Positions 32,154 to 43,297 are shown, counted from the stretch's first letter. The stretch is DNA of 64,000 nt from Siderastrea radians (GCA_964017195.1 OZ024895.1:10262501-10326500); one strand, 5' to 3'. Translations and numbers: made by a program. Notes: generated from the letters alone by a model not told the origin.

Positions 32154-33777
32154 AAAATAAGGAATACAAGGGAAATTCTGGAATGTTATTAAGTCCATGT
32201 ATTCGTCTATTAGGAGTTGTGTTAAAATTAACCAAAAGGCACTTACCGAACTATTTTCATGTAACAAAGGGATAAGGCAAGGTCATGGTCTAAGTCCAGT
32301 TTTATTTTCTTTATTTATGAATGATCTACCGCAATATTTTAAAGAGAGCAAATCTCCAGGTGTGATGTTAGGGAATCCAACTATAAACTGCCTAATGTAT
32401 GAAGATGATTTGTTAATAATCAGTCCTTCTCCCGAAGGGTTGCAACAATCGCTTAATGTAATCCATAGACACGCTCAGCAATGGAAGCTCAAAGTTCATA
32501 CCAAAAAGTCGAACATAATCATATTTAGTGGTAACGGGCAAAACAAAAATAATATAAATTTTAAATACAATAATTAAACTTTACAAATTGTCGACAAACA
32601 AACATTTTTAGGTATAGAAATGACTTCATCCGGTCGTTGCACTTATGCAAGAGAAATTCTCAGCAAGAAAGCCACTAAAGTCCTCTTGATAATTAAACGA
32701 TCCCTTTCTAACAAGGATTCAGCAGCTATTGCGATTAAGAACAAACTTTTTAATGCCCTTGTTAAACCCATGTTACTTTATGCGTGCGAAATTTGGGGAC
32801 CAGAACTATTGTCATACAAAACGCACTTCGATAAAAGCACAATTGAACAAGTCCACATTAAGTTCTGTAAACAAACATGAAACGTCCCATGGTATACAGA
32901 AAACATTGCTTGCAGGGCAGAGCTTGGGCGATATCCTTTAAGCATTGACATAAAAGCCTCAATCTTCAGCTACTGGCAAAAACTGAAGCATTCTTGTAAC
33001 AACGTTTTTGTTAAGTGAAGCATTTCAATATGCAACAAGATCTACAACTTTTTTCTCTGTTGTAATTAACGAAGAGATCCCTAGGGGGCATCAAGTAACA
33101 GAACCAATAACCTGGCAACACATCAAGAACGGACGATTAACCATAAGGAAAACTCTCAGAAATCAGTATTCACAAAACTGGCTTGAGACCCAGAATAGTT
33201 CATCATCAACTTCAAGAGAAATAATTACACATAAGGAAGTTAAAAAGAGTTATGAATTTGAAAATTACCTAAAAGCAGTTACAAATCCAGCACATAGAAT
33301 AAGCTTGACAAAGCTTAGATTAGGATGTCATGCATTACAAAAACAGACTGGAAATATGAAAATAGAGGAGTATCAATCCCTGTAGAGCAACGAACATGCT
33401 TGGTATGTAAACAAAATTGCGTAGCAGACGAAAAGCATTTCTTGATATATTGCCAGGGTTTACCACCATACAACATGAGCTATGTTCTAACATTTCAAAG
33501 ATTGATGTAAGTTACATACATTTAAGTCAAAACGAGAGGACTAAAAGTACTTACTTAAAGCTGGCAATAAAAATACATCAAAAATAGTAGGTAAATATGT
33601 ACATTTAATGTTTAAAGAAAGGAAAGAGATTCTTAACTTACAAACACAATGAACATTATATTTTTCTTTTTAAATGAATTGTATAAGAATCTAGTTTTTG
33701 TTATTTCTTAACTAATGCTCAAACCTTTATTGTAAACAGACCAATACCTCCCTTTGGAGAGAATGGCGCAATAAAGA
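32154..33777 (+). pseudogene. Non-LTR retrotransposon fragment with C-terminal zinc knuckle
   Basis: Reads FSCNKGIRQGHGLSPVLFSL, FMNDLPQYF, CLMYEDDLLII (catalytic box YEDD instead of YADD), then past a stop FLGIEMTSSGRC, MLLYACEIWGPE, RLGCHALQKQTG, and RTCLVCKQNC ... HFLIYCQG, a Cys-Cys-His-Cys knuckle typical of LINE C termini. At least three frame breaks. The 3' UTR ends ATAAAGATATTCATTC. It differs from the CR1-like neighbours and belongs to another LINE clade. Confidence 0.75.
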
Positions 33778-33799
33778 TATTCATTCATTCATTCATTCG

Positions 33800-33852
<53 letters not shown>
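33778..33852. repeat. (ATTC)n(TC)n tract, fourth
   Basis: ATTC units to about 33806, then TC dinucleotides to about 33850, ending the LINE stack about 220 bp before the Ig3 exon. Confidence 0.95.
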
Positions 33853-33855
<3 letters not shown>

Positions 33856-34068
33856 CTTTCTTTATAATATAATTATTTCAATATTTACTCATGTGCAGCT
33901 GTAAGTAATTAAAGCTTCAATAAGTGCTGTTTCTCTGAATAAGATGCTTGCACTGTGTATTTTGTGTTAATCTTTCACAGTTGAGTTGGTGAAAAATTTC
34001 TTTACGTTTTTCGTGGCCATTTTTTTATATAAAGATGGAGTGGTAATCATATTTTTCTTTCATTACAG

Positions 34069-34338
34069 ACTATCATCCAATTAAAACGCAGCTGTTGACT
34101 AATTTGACCAACAACACTGTTGTTGTGAATGAAGGCATCAAGCTCACCTGCAGTGCACAGGCCAACCCATCTGCAAAGTATCGATTCTATGATAGTTTGT
34201 CTAACAACACAGTTGCTGGTTCTTCGTCTGTGTACACAACCTCAATTAGTGAAAAAATAAATCAGGTGATCTACAGCTGCACCCCATTTAATTTTTATGA
34301 TGATGGACCTACAAGAACAGTCGCTGTCACAGTGCACT
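34069..34338 (+). CDS. Ig domain 3 exon
   Basis: This 270-bp phase 1-1 exon follows a CATTACAG acceptor and ends at a GTAAGT donor (34339). It encodes an Ig domain with IKLTCSAQANPSAKY (B-strand Cys) and VIYSCTPFNFYDDG (F-strand Cys), ending TRTVAVTVH. The C-strand Trp is replaced by Tyr-Arg-Phe. Sequons NLT, NNT and NNT indicate heavy glycosylation. It differs in sequence from the downstream Ig4-Ig7 group and is an older member of the array. Its codons join with no frame change to Ig2 and Ig4. Confidence 0.85.
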
Positions 34339-35022
34339 GTAAGTATACCACTTGATCATTATTTACATGCACTTAAAACAAACAACTACTGCTTGTACTT
34401 AGGTCAGTTGTGGTGTACTTTTTATGTAACAAACTACATGTAAGTTTATTTTAACCCTATTGGTGCCAGTCGGGCCGATTAGATCGGCCCAGCAATAAAC
34501 ACCTATTTGGATTGCATCAAGAGATGAATGACTTTTTAGAATGTATCCTGCTTTATGGGCAGCTGACACTTAAACACGGAGTAAGACTTGAGGGTCTCAG
34601 CCCGTCAATCACAATTCTCAACCGGCGCCAAACGAGCACATTTGATTGGCTCCGCGACCAGATAGGAAGCCATCAAGGAGGGTTCCAAATTTGCTTCAAA
34701 CATTCTTGCAAATCTCTACTATATGAACACTGAAAATAATTTGTTTTTAGCTGAGCAAAAAAGAGACAGTAAATAGGTACATGTAAATAGCAAATTTCAG
34801 ATCATCGTGTGAATTGAAAATAAGGTCATTGATTTGTTCTCAGATTTTTACATTGCAAAGTTTTAAAAGTACAAAATAATCGAGAGGCAAAATACCCGTT
34901 GCTTATGCTAGAAAATTTGAAATTGCTTGAGAAAATAATTCAAGCATGATGAAGACAACATGCATTGAAAAAAGTGACTAACAGTTTATCTTATTTTATT
35001 CCGAGGTTTTCAGAGAAAAGAA
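34339..35022. other. Intron after Ig3; no gene seen
   Basis: No recognised coding or element features. A short palindrome CGGGCCGATTAGATCGGCCC lies at about 34470-34490. Confidence 0.3.
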
Positions 35023-35165
35023 AATGATCCCTCGTTCTAAAAGCTCCTAGTGTGAGATAGTTCATGTACATGAATCTGTGAATATCCCTCGTTCTAAAAG
35101 CATTTATATATCACGAGATATAACATAAATCTATGGATATCCCTCGCTCTAAAAGCATTTATAGT
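35023..35165. repeat. Three copies of a ~58-bp unit
   Basis: ATCCCTCGTTCTAAAAGC recurs near 35025, 35085 and 35142 (CTCGCTC in the last), each followed by related text with ATAG or ATAAATCTATGGAT. Confidence 0.6.
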
Positions 35166-35169
35166 ACAA

Positions 35170-35298
35170 TGCTAAATTTTGGCGTGCTCCCATTGTTTGA
35201 AATTGATCACGTGACGCAATAGTGTCTCTTCTAAGTGGGCGCCTATTGGTGCATAGTGCCCGTTTTTGGCGATTTTCGCTCAAAATTTAGCATTGCAC
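35170..35298. mobile_element. 130-bp palindromic MITE
   Basis: CAATGCTAAATTTTGGCG at the left and CGCTCAAAATTTAGCATTG at the right are inverted repeats of about 18 bp. The interior has a GGGCGCC/GTGCCCG stretch. No target duplication was identified with confidence. Confidence 0.6.
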
Positions 35299-35412
35299 AA
35301 GTTCTTCTGTGTCAGGCCCCAATCCAATCCAATCTTAATTAAACCGGGATCCTCATACCTATGTACATGCACCTGCGTATAATTACTTTGTTCAAATTCA
35401 ACTTTAGCTATA

Positions 35413-36753
35413 ACCTGCGATCAGGCTCTATTTCCGTTTCGCTCGGTGAAACATGCCGGCGGGAAGGGCGAAACGAAAAATAGAGCCTGATACAATTCTT
35501 CTACGGAACGTCTGCCGCCCACTTTTTTGATTGATTGACATTCAACAAAACGGCCAATCAAAATTTGTTTTGCTTGCACGCTCCTCGGTATGCAAATTTC
35601 CCATATGTGTATGTAATGGCATTCGCAAAAAGTCCTCAAATGTCGGCAAAAATAAGAAAATCACATGTACAGGCTACGATAAATCTTGGCACTAGCGTTC
35701 AAATTTACCACTTGAAGGTACGCGCCCCGGTATTGTACATAGTTGCTCTGTCTGAGCTGAAACTGAATGAAAATTCAGAACACGACGAGGTTGTCATGTA
35801 CCAAAATATGCTGCATGTTTGAATCCTTTCTCATTTCAGGTGGTATCCGGAAATATTCTCTACGCATTTGTCACCGATTTTCCATGGGAGATTAAGAGAA
35901 ATACCTTCAGTTTCACTCTTTAGAAAAAGAGATATCAATAAAACCGTTTATAAACAAACGAGTGTTTTGTAATTTAATTTAGTGATGAATATTTGAGATT
36001 ACCAGCGAATTTCATCTCTAAACAGCAGCGAATTTTAAAACGAAGAACATTTATTATAAACCTAGTCAGATCCTTTGATATCAATGTCAGAGATCATTAA
36101 AACGACATTATTAACACTGAATGAATAAACTGAAAGTCTTTATTACTTAGGTAAAAATAAATACAGCATCTCGCTGAGTGCGGCTCTCGCTAAACATCAG
36201 CTTATCGTTAAGTTTGCGGAATTATCGGTTGACTTGTTGATCACTCTTGGCGAAAGATACTTGCTGTTCGTTTTGTTTCGTAAAAAGCGGAAACAACCAC
36301 TACTCTGCTTATATTTTCAATACTAGCTGAAAGCCTTCAAATGAAAATTTGGAGACACGATGCGATAAAACGGGATACATACTTCACTGTTGCTGTACGT
36401 CTCTGCTCCGAGTGAGAGACAGCTTGCGTCAAACTGGACGCCATTCTCAGGAGAGAAAGAAATGATGACAATTCTCTTAGAACGACGAGAATATCTTTGA
36501 GCGACACGTTTACCTCGGCAGACTTGTTCCTTGGCCATGGCGGTCGGATTGAAAATTGTGAGCAAGTCTCGTAGACAATTTACTTCCGTTGACAGCTCTA
36601 TTGTTAAAGGGCCAATCAGATTGCGAGATTCCCGCGGCCAAAATTTGGCCGCCGACATGAACTCCTGTGAGAGATTGTATCAGGCCCTATTTTAGCGAGC
36701 GACCCACGTAAGAGAATATGAGAGCGATGCTAAAATTCTGCCTGATCGCAGGT
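35413..36753. mobile_element. 1.34-kb element with hairpin termini, flanked by TA
   Basis: Outer inverted repeat ACCTGCGATCAGGC / GCCTGATCGCAGGT, with TA directly outside both ends. Each terminus folds back on itself: ATCAGGCTCTATTT near 35420 pairs with AAAATAGAGCCTGAT near 35480, and TATCAGGCCCTATTTTAGC near 36678 pairs with GCTAAAATTCTGCCTGAT near 36728. The interior has one unremarkable minus-strand open frame (36323-36658, starts MSAAKFWPRESRN), which was not recognised. No transposase is visible; probably non-autonomous. Confidence 0.65.
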
Positions 36754-37157
36754 TACTTTAGTTAATGGTACCAACATTATTGAACACTTCACGGTGATGC
36801 GAACTTACACTCAGGGTTCGAAATTTGCCCTGGGGCAACCACAAGACTTGGTTTGGTTGCCCATAGAATATTTTGGTTGTCCAAGTTCAAGCCAAGAAAC
36901 TAATACAGGTAGCTAAACAGCGAGTTTAGTTTAGTGAACTGTACTCAACAGTATCTTAATAAAATGTTTTGACCAGCCTGTGTCCTCTTAGAATTGTTTT
37001 TTTGTCCGTCAGTCATGCAAGGTTTAGTATTATAAAAATCAACACACATTACAGTATAGTAACAGGAAAAAACGTAGAAGTTGGAACCTCACGAATGAAC
37101 ACTTTTTACAAAAGCTTGCCGGGAAACTTAATTCAAATGTCTTAAGAGTCTTGCAGT

Positions 37158-38036
37158 TTACTGTTCTTCTTCACAGCTGTCTCCATCATCCAGATCGTGT
37201 TTACATCTTGCCTGACTTGCTCTGGGTCCGTGGGGCTGAATTTGGGATCTTCTAGCTCTTCTCCCACCTTGCCACCACAGCCATATAGCTTCCATTGGTT
37301 CAAATTCATTGCACGTAGGACCCAAAAGAGAAATGCGCATCAGTTCATTTAAGGTGGGGGTTGTTAGCCTTGCTCGCCAATTTTGTTTTACCCTGTTCAT
37401 AAGAGAAAAGCCCCTCTCAACTTCACTAGTGTGGATTGGAATCAGCAACACAATCATAAGCACCAGAATGATATTCTCGAAACTATCCTCATTTTGTCTG
37501 ATAACCGTTTGCCATAGGTCTAGGTAAGAAACTGCTGGTTTAGCTGCCACCAAACCGGAAACATATATCTTCAATTCAACCCACTCCAAAGGAACAGAAT
37601 CAATGTCACAATCATTCCTTATCAACAGTTCCTCAAAATGATCCACTACTGACGAAAGCTGTTTACTGCCATAGACCTGTAGTTCCTCTAATCCTAAGGG
37701 CCAGTTCTTGAAATTAAAAATTGACGTATTCTTGAATATGTCCTCATTTTCAAATGAAGAAAGCCTGCGCTGAAGATGAGCAGCAATTGCGTCGAGTACG
37801 GCCTGCTTGTTACGGCCGACATTCTGTATTGCACTGTCTCTGTCACCTCGAAGTTCCTGTCCCTTATAAACAGTTCTATCTCCAACTTCCATCAGAAATG
37901 CAGCTTCATTACTTCCTGGTGTTGTACCTAGGCCACGAACACCAGACAAAGTTGTTGCAACACATGTGGTCACATTCTCCACTGAAGTGTCATTAGCCTG
38001 GAACTTGAGAGAGACATTCTTGCCAGAATCTGGCAA
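37158..38036 (-). pseudogene. hAT-like transposase, C-terminal part
   Basis: About 292 open codons ending with HTSEVERGFSLMNRVKQNW and LTTPTLNELMRISL, the hAT dimerisation signature (SEVERxFS, LN-x-LM). Upstream are helical segments with ENEDIFKNTSIFNFKNWP and LWQTVIRQNED. The type resembles the vertebrate ZNF862/C17orf113-like domesticated hAT group (by pattern). It ends in a basic then acidic tail. A frame gap separates it from the next piece. Confidence 0.7.
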
Positions 38037-38088
38037 AGGTCCAGAAAGAAATGAGGAAAATAAACAAATTCAAATAACCTGAGGAGCC

Positions 38089-38523
38089 TCACAAAGCCTG
38101 TAGCTTTTGCTTTGGCATCAGCTGATTGGCCGTTAACTGAGACAGAGTCTCAATGGGCCAGAAGACAAGGCCAATCCTACTTGATTGCTTTTCTGCTTGC
38201 CCATGATGGGGTATCCACCGTGTTCCCTTAACATTGGTTGGTTTCAGTACGTTGATATTCAAGGCAGTTCCAGTTTCCTTCAAGTTGTGCCAGTTGAGGG
38301 GTGAATTACTATAAAACTTGTAAATGGATAACAGGAAGTCTTGCACCTTAGCCAGGTAGGCAACTTGCTTGATACTGTCCTTTATACCAAGTTCTAATCG
38401 ATGTGCAACGTAATGTACAGAAGTCAAGTGTGGTACATCAGCTTTAATCATTGTAACTACACCATTTCTAATCCCAATCATGACAGAAGCACCATCTGTG
38501 CTCATCCCAACAGTCTCGTTTCT
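38089..38523 (-). pseudogene. hAT-like transposase, catalytic RNase-H-like core part
   Basis: Contains MSTDGASVMIGIRNGVV (first catalytic Asp region), HYVAHRLELGIKDS (conserved C/AHRLEL box) and KGTRWIPHH, typical of the hAT core. The last 20 or so codons change frame. It is interrupted at its N side by the LINE tail insertion. Confidence 0.75.
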
Positions 38524-38641
38524 TTCGGGAGTTTTTTACATAGGGCCAACCTCTTAAACTCCCTTTTTCAAAGCATTCTTTGTATATTCTCCTTTGTTTT
38601 TTGATGCTTGGAATAAATCTATGTATTTGTATGTATGTTGT
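38518..38641 (+). mobile_element. ~120-bp LINE 3' tail inserted in the hAT gene
   Basis: The plus strand ends TGATGCTTGGAATAAATCTA and then TGTATTTGTATGTATG, the shape of a non-LTR 3' UTR with a (TATG)n tail. On the minus strand the transposase frame resumes cleanly on both sides (EWRNN ... TVGMSTDG), showing that it is a severely 5'-truncated insertion. Confidence 0.6.
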
Positions 38642-39228
38642 TACGCCATTCATTTGGTTGCATGTCTGTCTCATCAAGAAAAGCCTTATCAATAGCTGCA
38701 ACAATGCCTACTGCATCTACCCTAGCTAATGCCTGAATAGACAAGAACTTTGTTACCTGGATACCGTCTTCAAGATATCTTACATAAACCAGTTCCTCAT
38801 CAGTAACAGAGATATCAGCTGCTGAATCATTCAGAACAGAGAACATTTTGGGCTGCCGAAGCTTGTTAGCAAAATCTTTCTTCACCGTTTCAGCAATATA
38901 ATGCGTAAATGTTGCTGCCTGGTTATCATTCCTGTAACTCTTACCAGTCTTAACACCATTTCTTTCCTGGAGGCTGCATAGTCCAACAAAATCCCTGAAA
39001 GGTCGTTCTGCTCGAACCAGATAGTAAACGGTATGAAAAAGTTTTTACTAGGCGATCAAGAGCTTCCTTTTCCATGTTAATCAGACACACTTCCAGTGGT
39101 GCCGTTCCAGGTTGAGCATTGCTAGCATCATGAGCCAATTTGGCTGTCTTATGCACCTCACTTATTGTATGTTTTTTGATCCCATCAAGACGAAATGAAA
39201 TTCCAGCCAGGGTCTTCCAGTCTTCCAC
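38642..39228 (-). pseudogene. hAT-like transposase, N-terminal/middle part
   Basis: Reads MEDWKTLAGISFRLDGIKKH, EVHKTAKLAHDASNA, then (after a frameshift near 39035) KKDFANKLRQPKMFSVLNDS, DISVTDEELVYVRYL and AAIDKAFLDE. The segment matches the region between the zinc finger and the catalytic core of this hAT group. Broken frames make it non-functional. Confidence 0.65.
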
Positions 39229-39281
39229 GACTCTTGAAACGTACGAAATCTTTTTCTTGAACTTTCTTGCACCTCGGCTAA

Positions 39282-39509
39282 TTATGCTGTAGATATTGAG
39301 ACACCCGTAGCATTGCTTTGATCATCATCTTTCTTCGTGGCTTCCGAATTGTTGTTATCGCCACCATCCTTCACTTTCTCACGGCCGAAGTAGCGGAAGA
39401 CGCTCATGTTAACTAAGATGAATGGTAAATTGCCATCGTCGGATCTCACTAGTGCACCATGGACTACGTTTACTGGTACCAACCGCTGGTTAAAGCACAA
39501 CAGGTTCAT
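39282..39509 (-). pseudogene. hAT-like transposase, 5' fragment
   Basis: An open frame containing MSVFRYFGREKVKDGGDNNN and a polar tail, immediately upstream (on the minus strand) of the main transposase pieces. It may be the original N terminus. The zinc finger expected next is not seen intact. Confidence 0.45.
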
Positions 39510-39805
39510 CCAAATTAATTACGTTGTGCAAAACGAAGAGGAGAGAAAAGCCTTCCAACGGTAGCGTACGTGATACTCAAGTATTTCTTCCACGTTTTTT
39601 TCTTTCCACTAACTTTTAGGTATCGTTTACTCTTCAAAGACAACAAGCTGTTATATTTATTCAATTTTATCAAGTCCTTATTAGGGACTAGTGCCATGGC
39701 AGATTGGGTTGCCCAAGGATAGCCACTCAGCACAATTTGGTTGCCCCATCGTAATTTTGGGTGTCCGGGACAACCGGACAACCGTTAATTTCGAGCCTTG
39801 ACACT

Positions 39806-41470
39806 GTACATGCAGGTTTCAGTGGAGGCTGACCCGTTATTTGAACCCTGCTTACACTTAGCACATCTGCTGTAACCCTGTAGATGATTTGTGACAGTGT
39901 TGTTTTTAGTTTTAAAGACAACCCTTAATTGACAACCCTCTAATCAAGGAACCTTTATTCTAGAGCACAGCTTTGTGGGATTTTCGCAATTCGAAAAAAA
40001 AATGCTGCATAAAATTTAAGTTGGCACGCCAAATGGGGTGCACAAAATTGTGCCCAACGATAAGTACTTATTTCCTGAAATAAAGTATGCGAAAACATTA
40101 CTGATTGACATGACTTCCGCTCTATACCTTGAAATTTATAGCCTCTTATTGTCTCAATTGCCTTTGTCTTCTTCGTTTGTTTCTGTGTTTGTATTCTGCA
40201 CTTATTATTATTACTTATAATAATAAAAATAGTAATAATAATAGTAATAAATAATAATAATAATAATAATAATAGTAATAAACAGGGAAAGTCACTGTTT
40301 GCAAGCGGCAAGAGCCATCATTTTTCAAGACAAACATAATTGTGGGATTCTGCTGTTACTCGAGTCCAGGCCTTCTAAGTCGCTCTTTTCTTGGGTCCCC
40401 TTTCTTGAAAAAGGGCCCCATAAAATTGCAGAAGGGGGCCCACTGGGCCGTCATTGACCAATTTCTAGAATAAACCCTGTATTATTATGTGTATACAATG
40501 TAACTCTTTTTCATCTGACCACAGTCACCATCTCTGTGGATCCTGCTTACATTTTGTACAATGTATATGTTCTTGATATCACTCAAAGTGGCCTGTAATT
40601 TTTCCTTTTGTTCTGCCAATACTGGCTTGCCTCAGTTCTGTTGTCAGAATCAAACAATTAACACGTTGATTTATAGTGTGATCCATTCCCTGGAAAAGGA
40701 ACTAATGGTCAATTGCCTTACTTTGTTTTTGAACGAACATTTTCAGATGCATAGTCTTTATTGTCGAGGCTTGCTTGTTTATCTACACAAAGACTCACTG
40801 GGACTCCCTGAGATTCCGCATAATTGAACAAATTAATATCTATGAAAGTCATCAAACAGGATTTAGGCTAACAAACATACTGTGTGGTTATTTGAGAGGA
40901 AACTGCTTGCACTGAGTTGGCTGAAATAACTACATACTCAAATTCCGCTTTTCTGATAAGCAACTTTTACAGTCCATTCACCCTGTGCAACATGGAAAAA
41001 ATGTGTGTGCATAGAAAAAATACCTAATTAATTCCCAGAAAGTTTTAATAAACAAAACAAAACTTTGTAATGTTCATGAAGAATAAAACAGTCTTGACAA
41101 TTTACAGTAGCTTTGACTGTTTACTGTTTAACTTAAACACCAATTTTAAGTTTCATTGTCAACGTATAAGGAATATCAATAGGAATATCAATATAGATAA
41201 TATCAATCAGTGTTCTGTGACCTACAAGTTTACCAGCACTACCATAACATTACGTATATATACCAAGGTAAATTATTTTGAATAATGACTGATGTGTGAA
41301 TTTCCAGCCCGCAAGAAGCATACATCTAATGAACAAATGAACAATGCCATACTGACAGCTATGATGGGTAGCTGCTTTTGTAGGCTAGGCAGCCATAAAA
41401 AATTATATGTTAATTAACTGTGTTGATTGTTGTTCTACGTGTAATATTAATTTGCACATTTCCCTTTGCG
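39806..41470. other. Intron sequence; no gene seen
   Basis: AT-rich. A TAA/TAG trinucleotide microsatellite lies at about 40217-40282. No exon-like Ig sequence and no transposon ends were recognised between there and the SINE. Confidence 0.35.
40217..40282. repeat. (TAA)n microsatellite
   Basis: TAATAATAATAA-type repeat with scattered TAG and AAA interruptions. Confidence 0.9.
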
Positions 41471-41729
41471 GGGAGCAGGGATGGCGCAGTGGTGAGAGCG
41501 CTCGCCTCCCACCAATGTGGCCCGGGTTCGATTCCCGGTCCCGGTGTCATATGTGGGTTGAGTTTGTTGTTGGTTCTCGTCCTTGCTCCGAGGGTTTTCT
41601 CCGGGTTCTCCGGTTTTCCTCCCTCCACAAAAACCAACATTTCCAAATTCCATCTGGAATCAGTGGTCGAAGAGCCACTCTGTGGAGGTGCCACTGCAAA
41701 TTCCAATTTTTTTTTTAATTTTTTTTTTT
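41471..41729 (+). mobile_element. tRNA-derived SINE
   Basis: The head GGGATGGCGCAGTGGTGAGA (A box) and GGGTTCGATTCCC (B box) form a tRNA-like promoter. It is followed by a body with GAGGGTTTTCTCCGGGTTCT and CCGGTTTTCCTCCCTCC, and a T-rich 3' tail (41706-41729). The arrangement is that of a tRNA-type SINE transcribed by RNA polymerase III. It ends about 55 bp before the Ig4 exon. Open frames on both strands here are incidental. Confidence 0.75.
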
Positions 41730-41783
41730 CATTAATTCATGCACAATGTTCAGTCTTCTTTTTAATTGTTTTTAAACTGATAG

Positions 41784-42038
41784 GTCCTGCAGAGATTGCC
41801 TCTGCTCCAACATCTCAACAAGCTGTGGAGGGCAATGGAGCCACCCTGTTTTGTAATGCCACTTGTAATCCACAACCCAACATTACGTGGACCAAGCAAG
41901 GAAACAACAGTGTACTCTCTTCATCTGAGACTCTTACTCTGACAAACCTGCGGAGAGGTGATAATGGAACAGGGTACATATGTAAAGTGCAAAATAGTCT
42001 TGGATCAGACGAAGCTACAACCACAATTACTGTATTGT
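41784..42038 (+). CDS. Ig domain 4 exon (first of the duplicated group)
   Basis: This 255-bp phase 1-1 exon has acceptor TGATAG and a GTGAGT donor at 42039. It encodes an I-set domain: ATLFCNATCNPQPNITW, SSSETLTLTNL, and DNGTGYICKVQNSLGSDEA. It carries an extra cysteine (NATC instead of NATG in its relatives) and a Val-to-Gly change before YIC. Its C-terminal half matches the exon at 61670, but its first 15 or so residues (PAEIASAPTSQQAV) are unlike the three relatives. A SINE sits about 55 bp upstream in the preceding intron. Confidence 0.87.
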
Positions 42039-42542
42039 GTGAGTAAATTGAGTGAAATTTTGTATATAATAAATAGCAGTAGGGTATATTTTAGTCGCTT
42101 TCATGTCTGTGATCTTTATGCATGTATTATTGAATACCAAATAATTGTAAGTTATAACTTTAAGTCGCCTTATCTATGCTTGTGTTCAATCGTCTGTTTG
42201 TTCTGGAAAATTACCGAATTCTTTGTGTTTTGATTTTAAGTTTTACGTTTTCCTTGAGTTTTGCGTATATGATTTTTTTAATGTGCTCTGCTCTGTTCGG
42301 ATCTTTTTTTCAGGGGGGGGGGGGTTGTGGAGCTGGGGTGCTGGAACTGCATTATTGTATCCAGATGAACTTGCTTCAGGGTCAGAAACATGAAAAGCTT
42401 GATCTTGGACCTTTGGACCCTTTTTGTTCATGATGCCTGTGGGCCTTTCCGATCAGAGATCGTTCTGCAAGTAGCGGTTTTGCATTTATTTCTATTCTAG
42501 AACAGGTTCTTGTTCACCATTATGTTTGGTTGTCTTTTGTAG

Positions 42543-42797
42543 TCCCCCCTGACTTCATCACCAAGCCGTTACCTCAAGAAGTTGTTGAGAGGCATGGCGC
42601 TACCCTGTTTTGCAATGCCACTGGTAATCCACAACCCAACATTACATGGACTAAACAAGGAAACAACACTGTTCTCCCTTCATCTGAGACTCTTACTCTG
42701 ACAAACCTGACGAGAGAAGATAATGGAACAGTGTACATATGTAAAGCGCAAAATAATGTTGGGTCACAAGAAGCTACAGCTACGATTACTGTCTTAT
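42543..42797 (+). CDS. Ig domain 5 exon
   Basis: This 255-bp phase 1-1 exon has acceptor TTTTGTAG and a GTGAGT donor at 42798. It encodes PPDFITKPLPQEVVE, ATLFCNATGNPQPNITW, SETLTLTNLTREDNG and TVYICKAQNNVGSQEA: a complete I-set domain with Cys pair, Trp and DNGxYxC. It is nearly identical to the 62422 exon, with four amino-acid differences noted in the first 20 residues. The flanking introns are also duplicated, beginning at the TTCTGCAAGTAGCGG boundary near 42461. Confidence 0.88.
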
Positions 42798-43265
42798 GTG
42801 AGTAAATTGATTGAATTTTTGTATATAATAAATTGCAGCAGGGTATAATTTTATTTTAGTCGCTTTCATGTCTGTGATCCTTTGCAGGTATTATTGAATA
42901 CCAGATAATTGTTATAACTTTGATTCAGTCGCCTTATCTATGCTTGTGTTGAAACGTCTGTCCTGGAAAATGACTTATAATCCTTTGCTTTTTGCTTAAA
43001 TTTAATTGTATGTTTTCCTTGAGTTTTGCGTTTATCATTTTTTATCCGCTCAACCGTGTGGCACTTAATTTTTGTGGGTCTTAATTTTTGCGATTTTTGC
43101 GTTTTTTTTTCACGATTCGCCAAAAAAGTTACCGCAACAATTTTTTCCGCATAATTATCTCCACTGTCGAAATTGTATGCAAACATTACCTTGTACATGT
43201 TATGTCAAATCGTCCACAAACAAAACAATGATGAATTAAAAAAACACGAGACAACCTTTGAAAGA

Positions 43266-43297
43266 CATGTTTCAGCATAACTTATGCCATCTTCAGT
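43266..43297 (-). ncRNA. Degenerate hammerhead-like end motif (minus arm)
   Basis: The minus strand reads CTGAAGATGGCATAAGTTAT, then GCTGAAACATGTC: a CTGANGA box, a self-pairing GCATA/TATGC stem and GAAAC, in hammerhead order. The first box departs from CTGATGA, so catalytic activity is doubtful. Confidence 0.4.

Larger units (their letters stand above)
36812..39800 (-). mobile_element. 3-kb hAT-like transposon with 5-bp flanking repeat
   Basis: Ends CAGGGTTCGAAATT and AATTTCGAGCCTTG are imperfect inverted repeats (CARGGYTCGAAATT). ACACT lies directly outside both ends (36807-36811 and 39801-39805). The minus strand encodes most of a hAT-type transposase in several broken frames. GGTTGCCC words recur near both ends. 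A small LINE tail (about 38520-38641) has inserted in the coding region. Confidence 0.75.

Noticed and set aside
36323..36658. 111-codon minus-strand ORF inside the 1.34-kb element, considered as a transposase.
   Set aside because: No recognisable catalytic motif or zinc finger; too short; the element is otherwise non-coding.
41410..41706. Open frames on both strands at 41.4-41.7 kb resembling a small protein.
   Set aside because: They are incidental readings of a tRNA-derived SINE.
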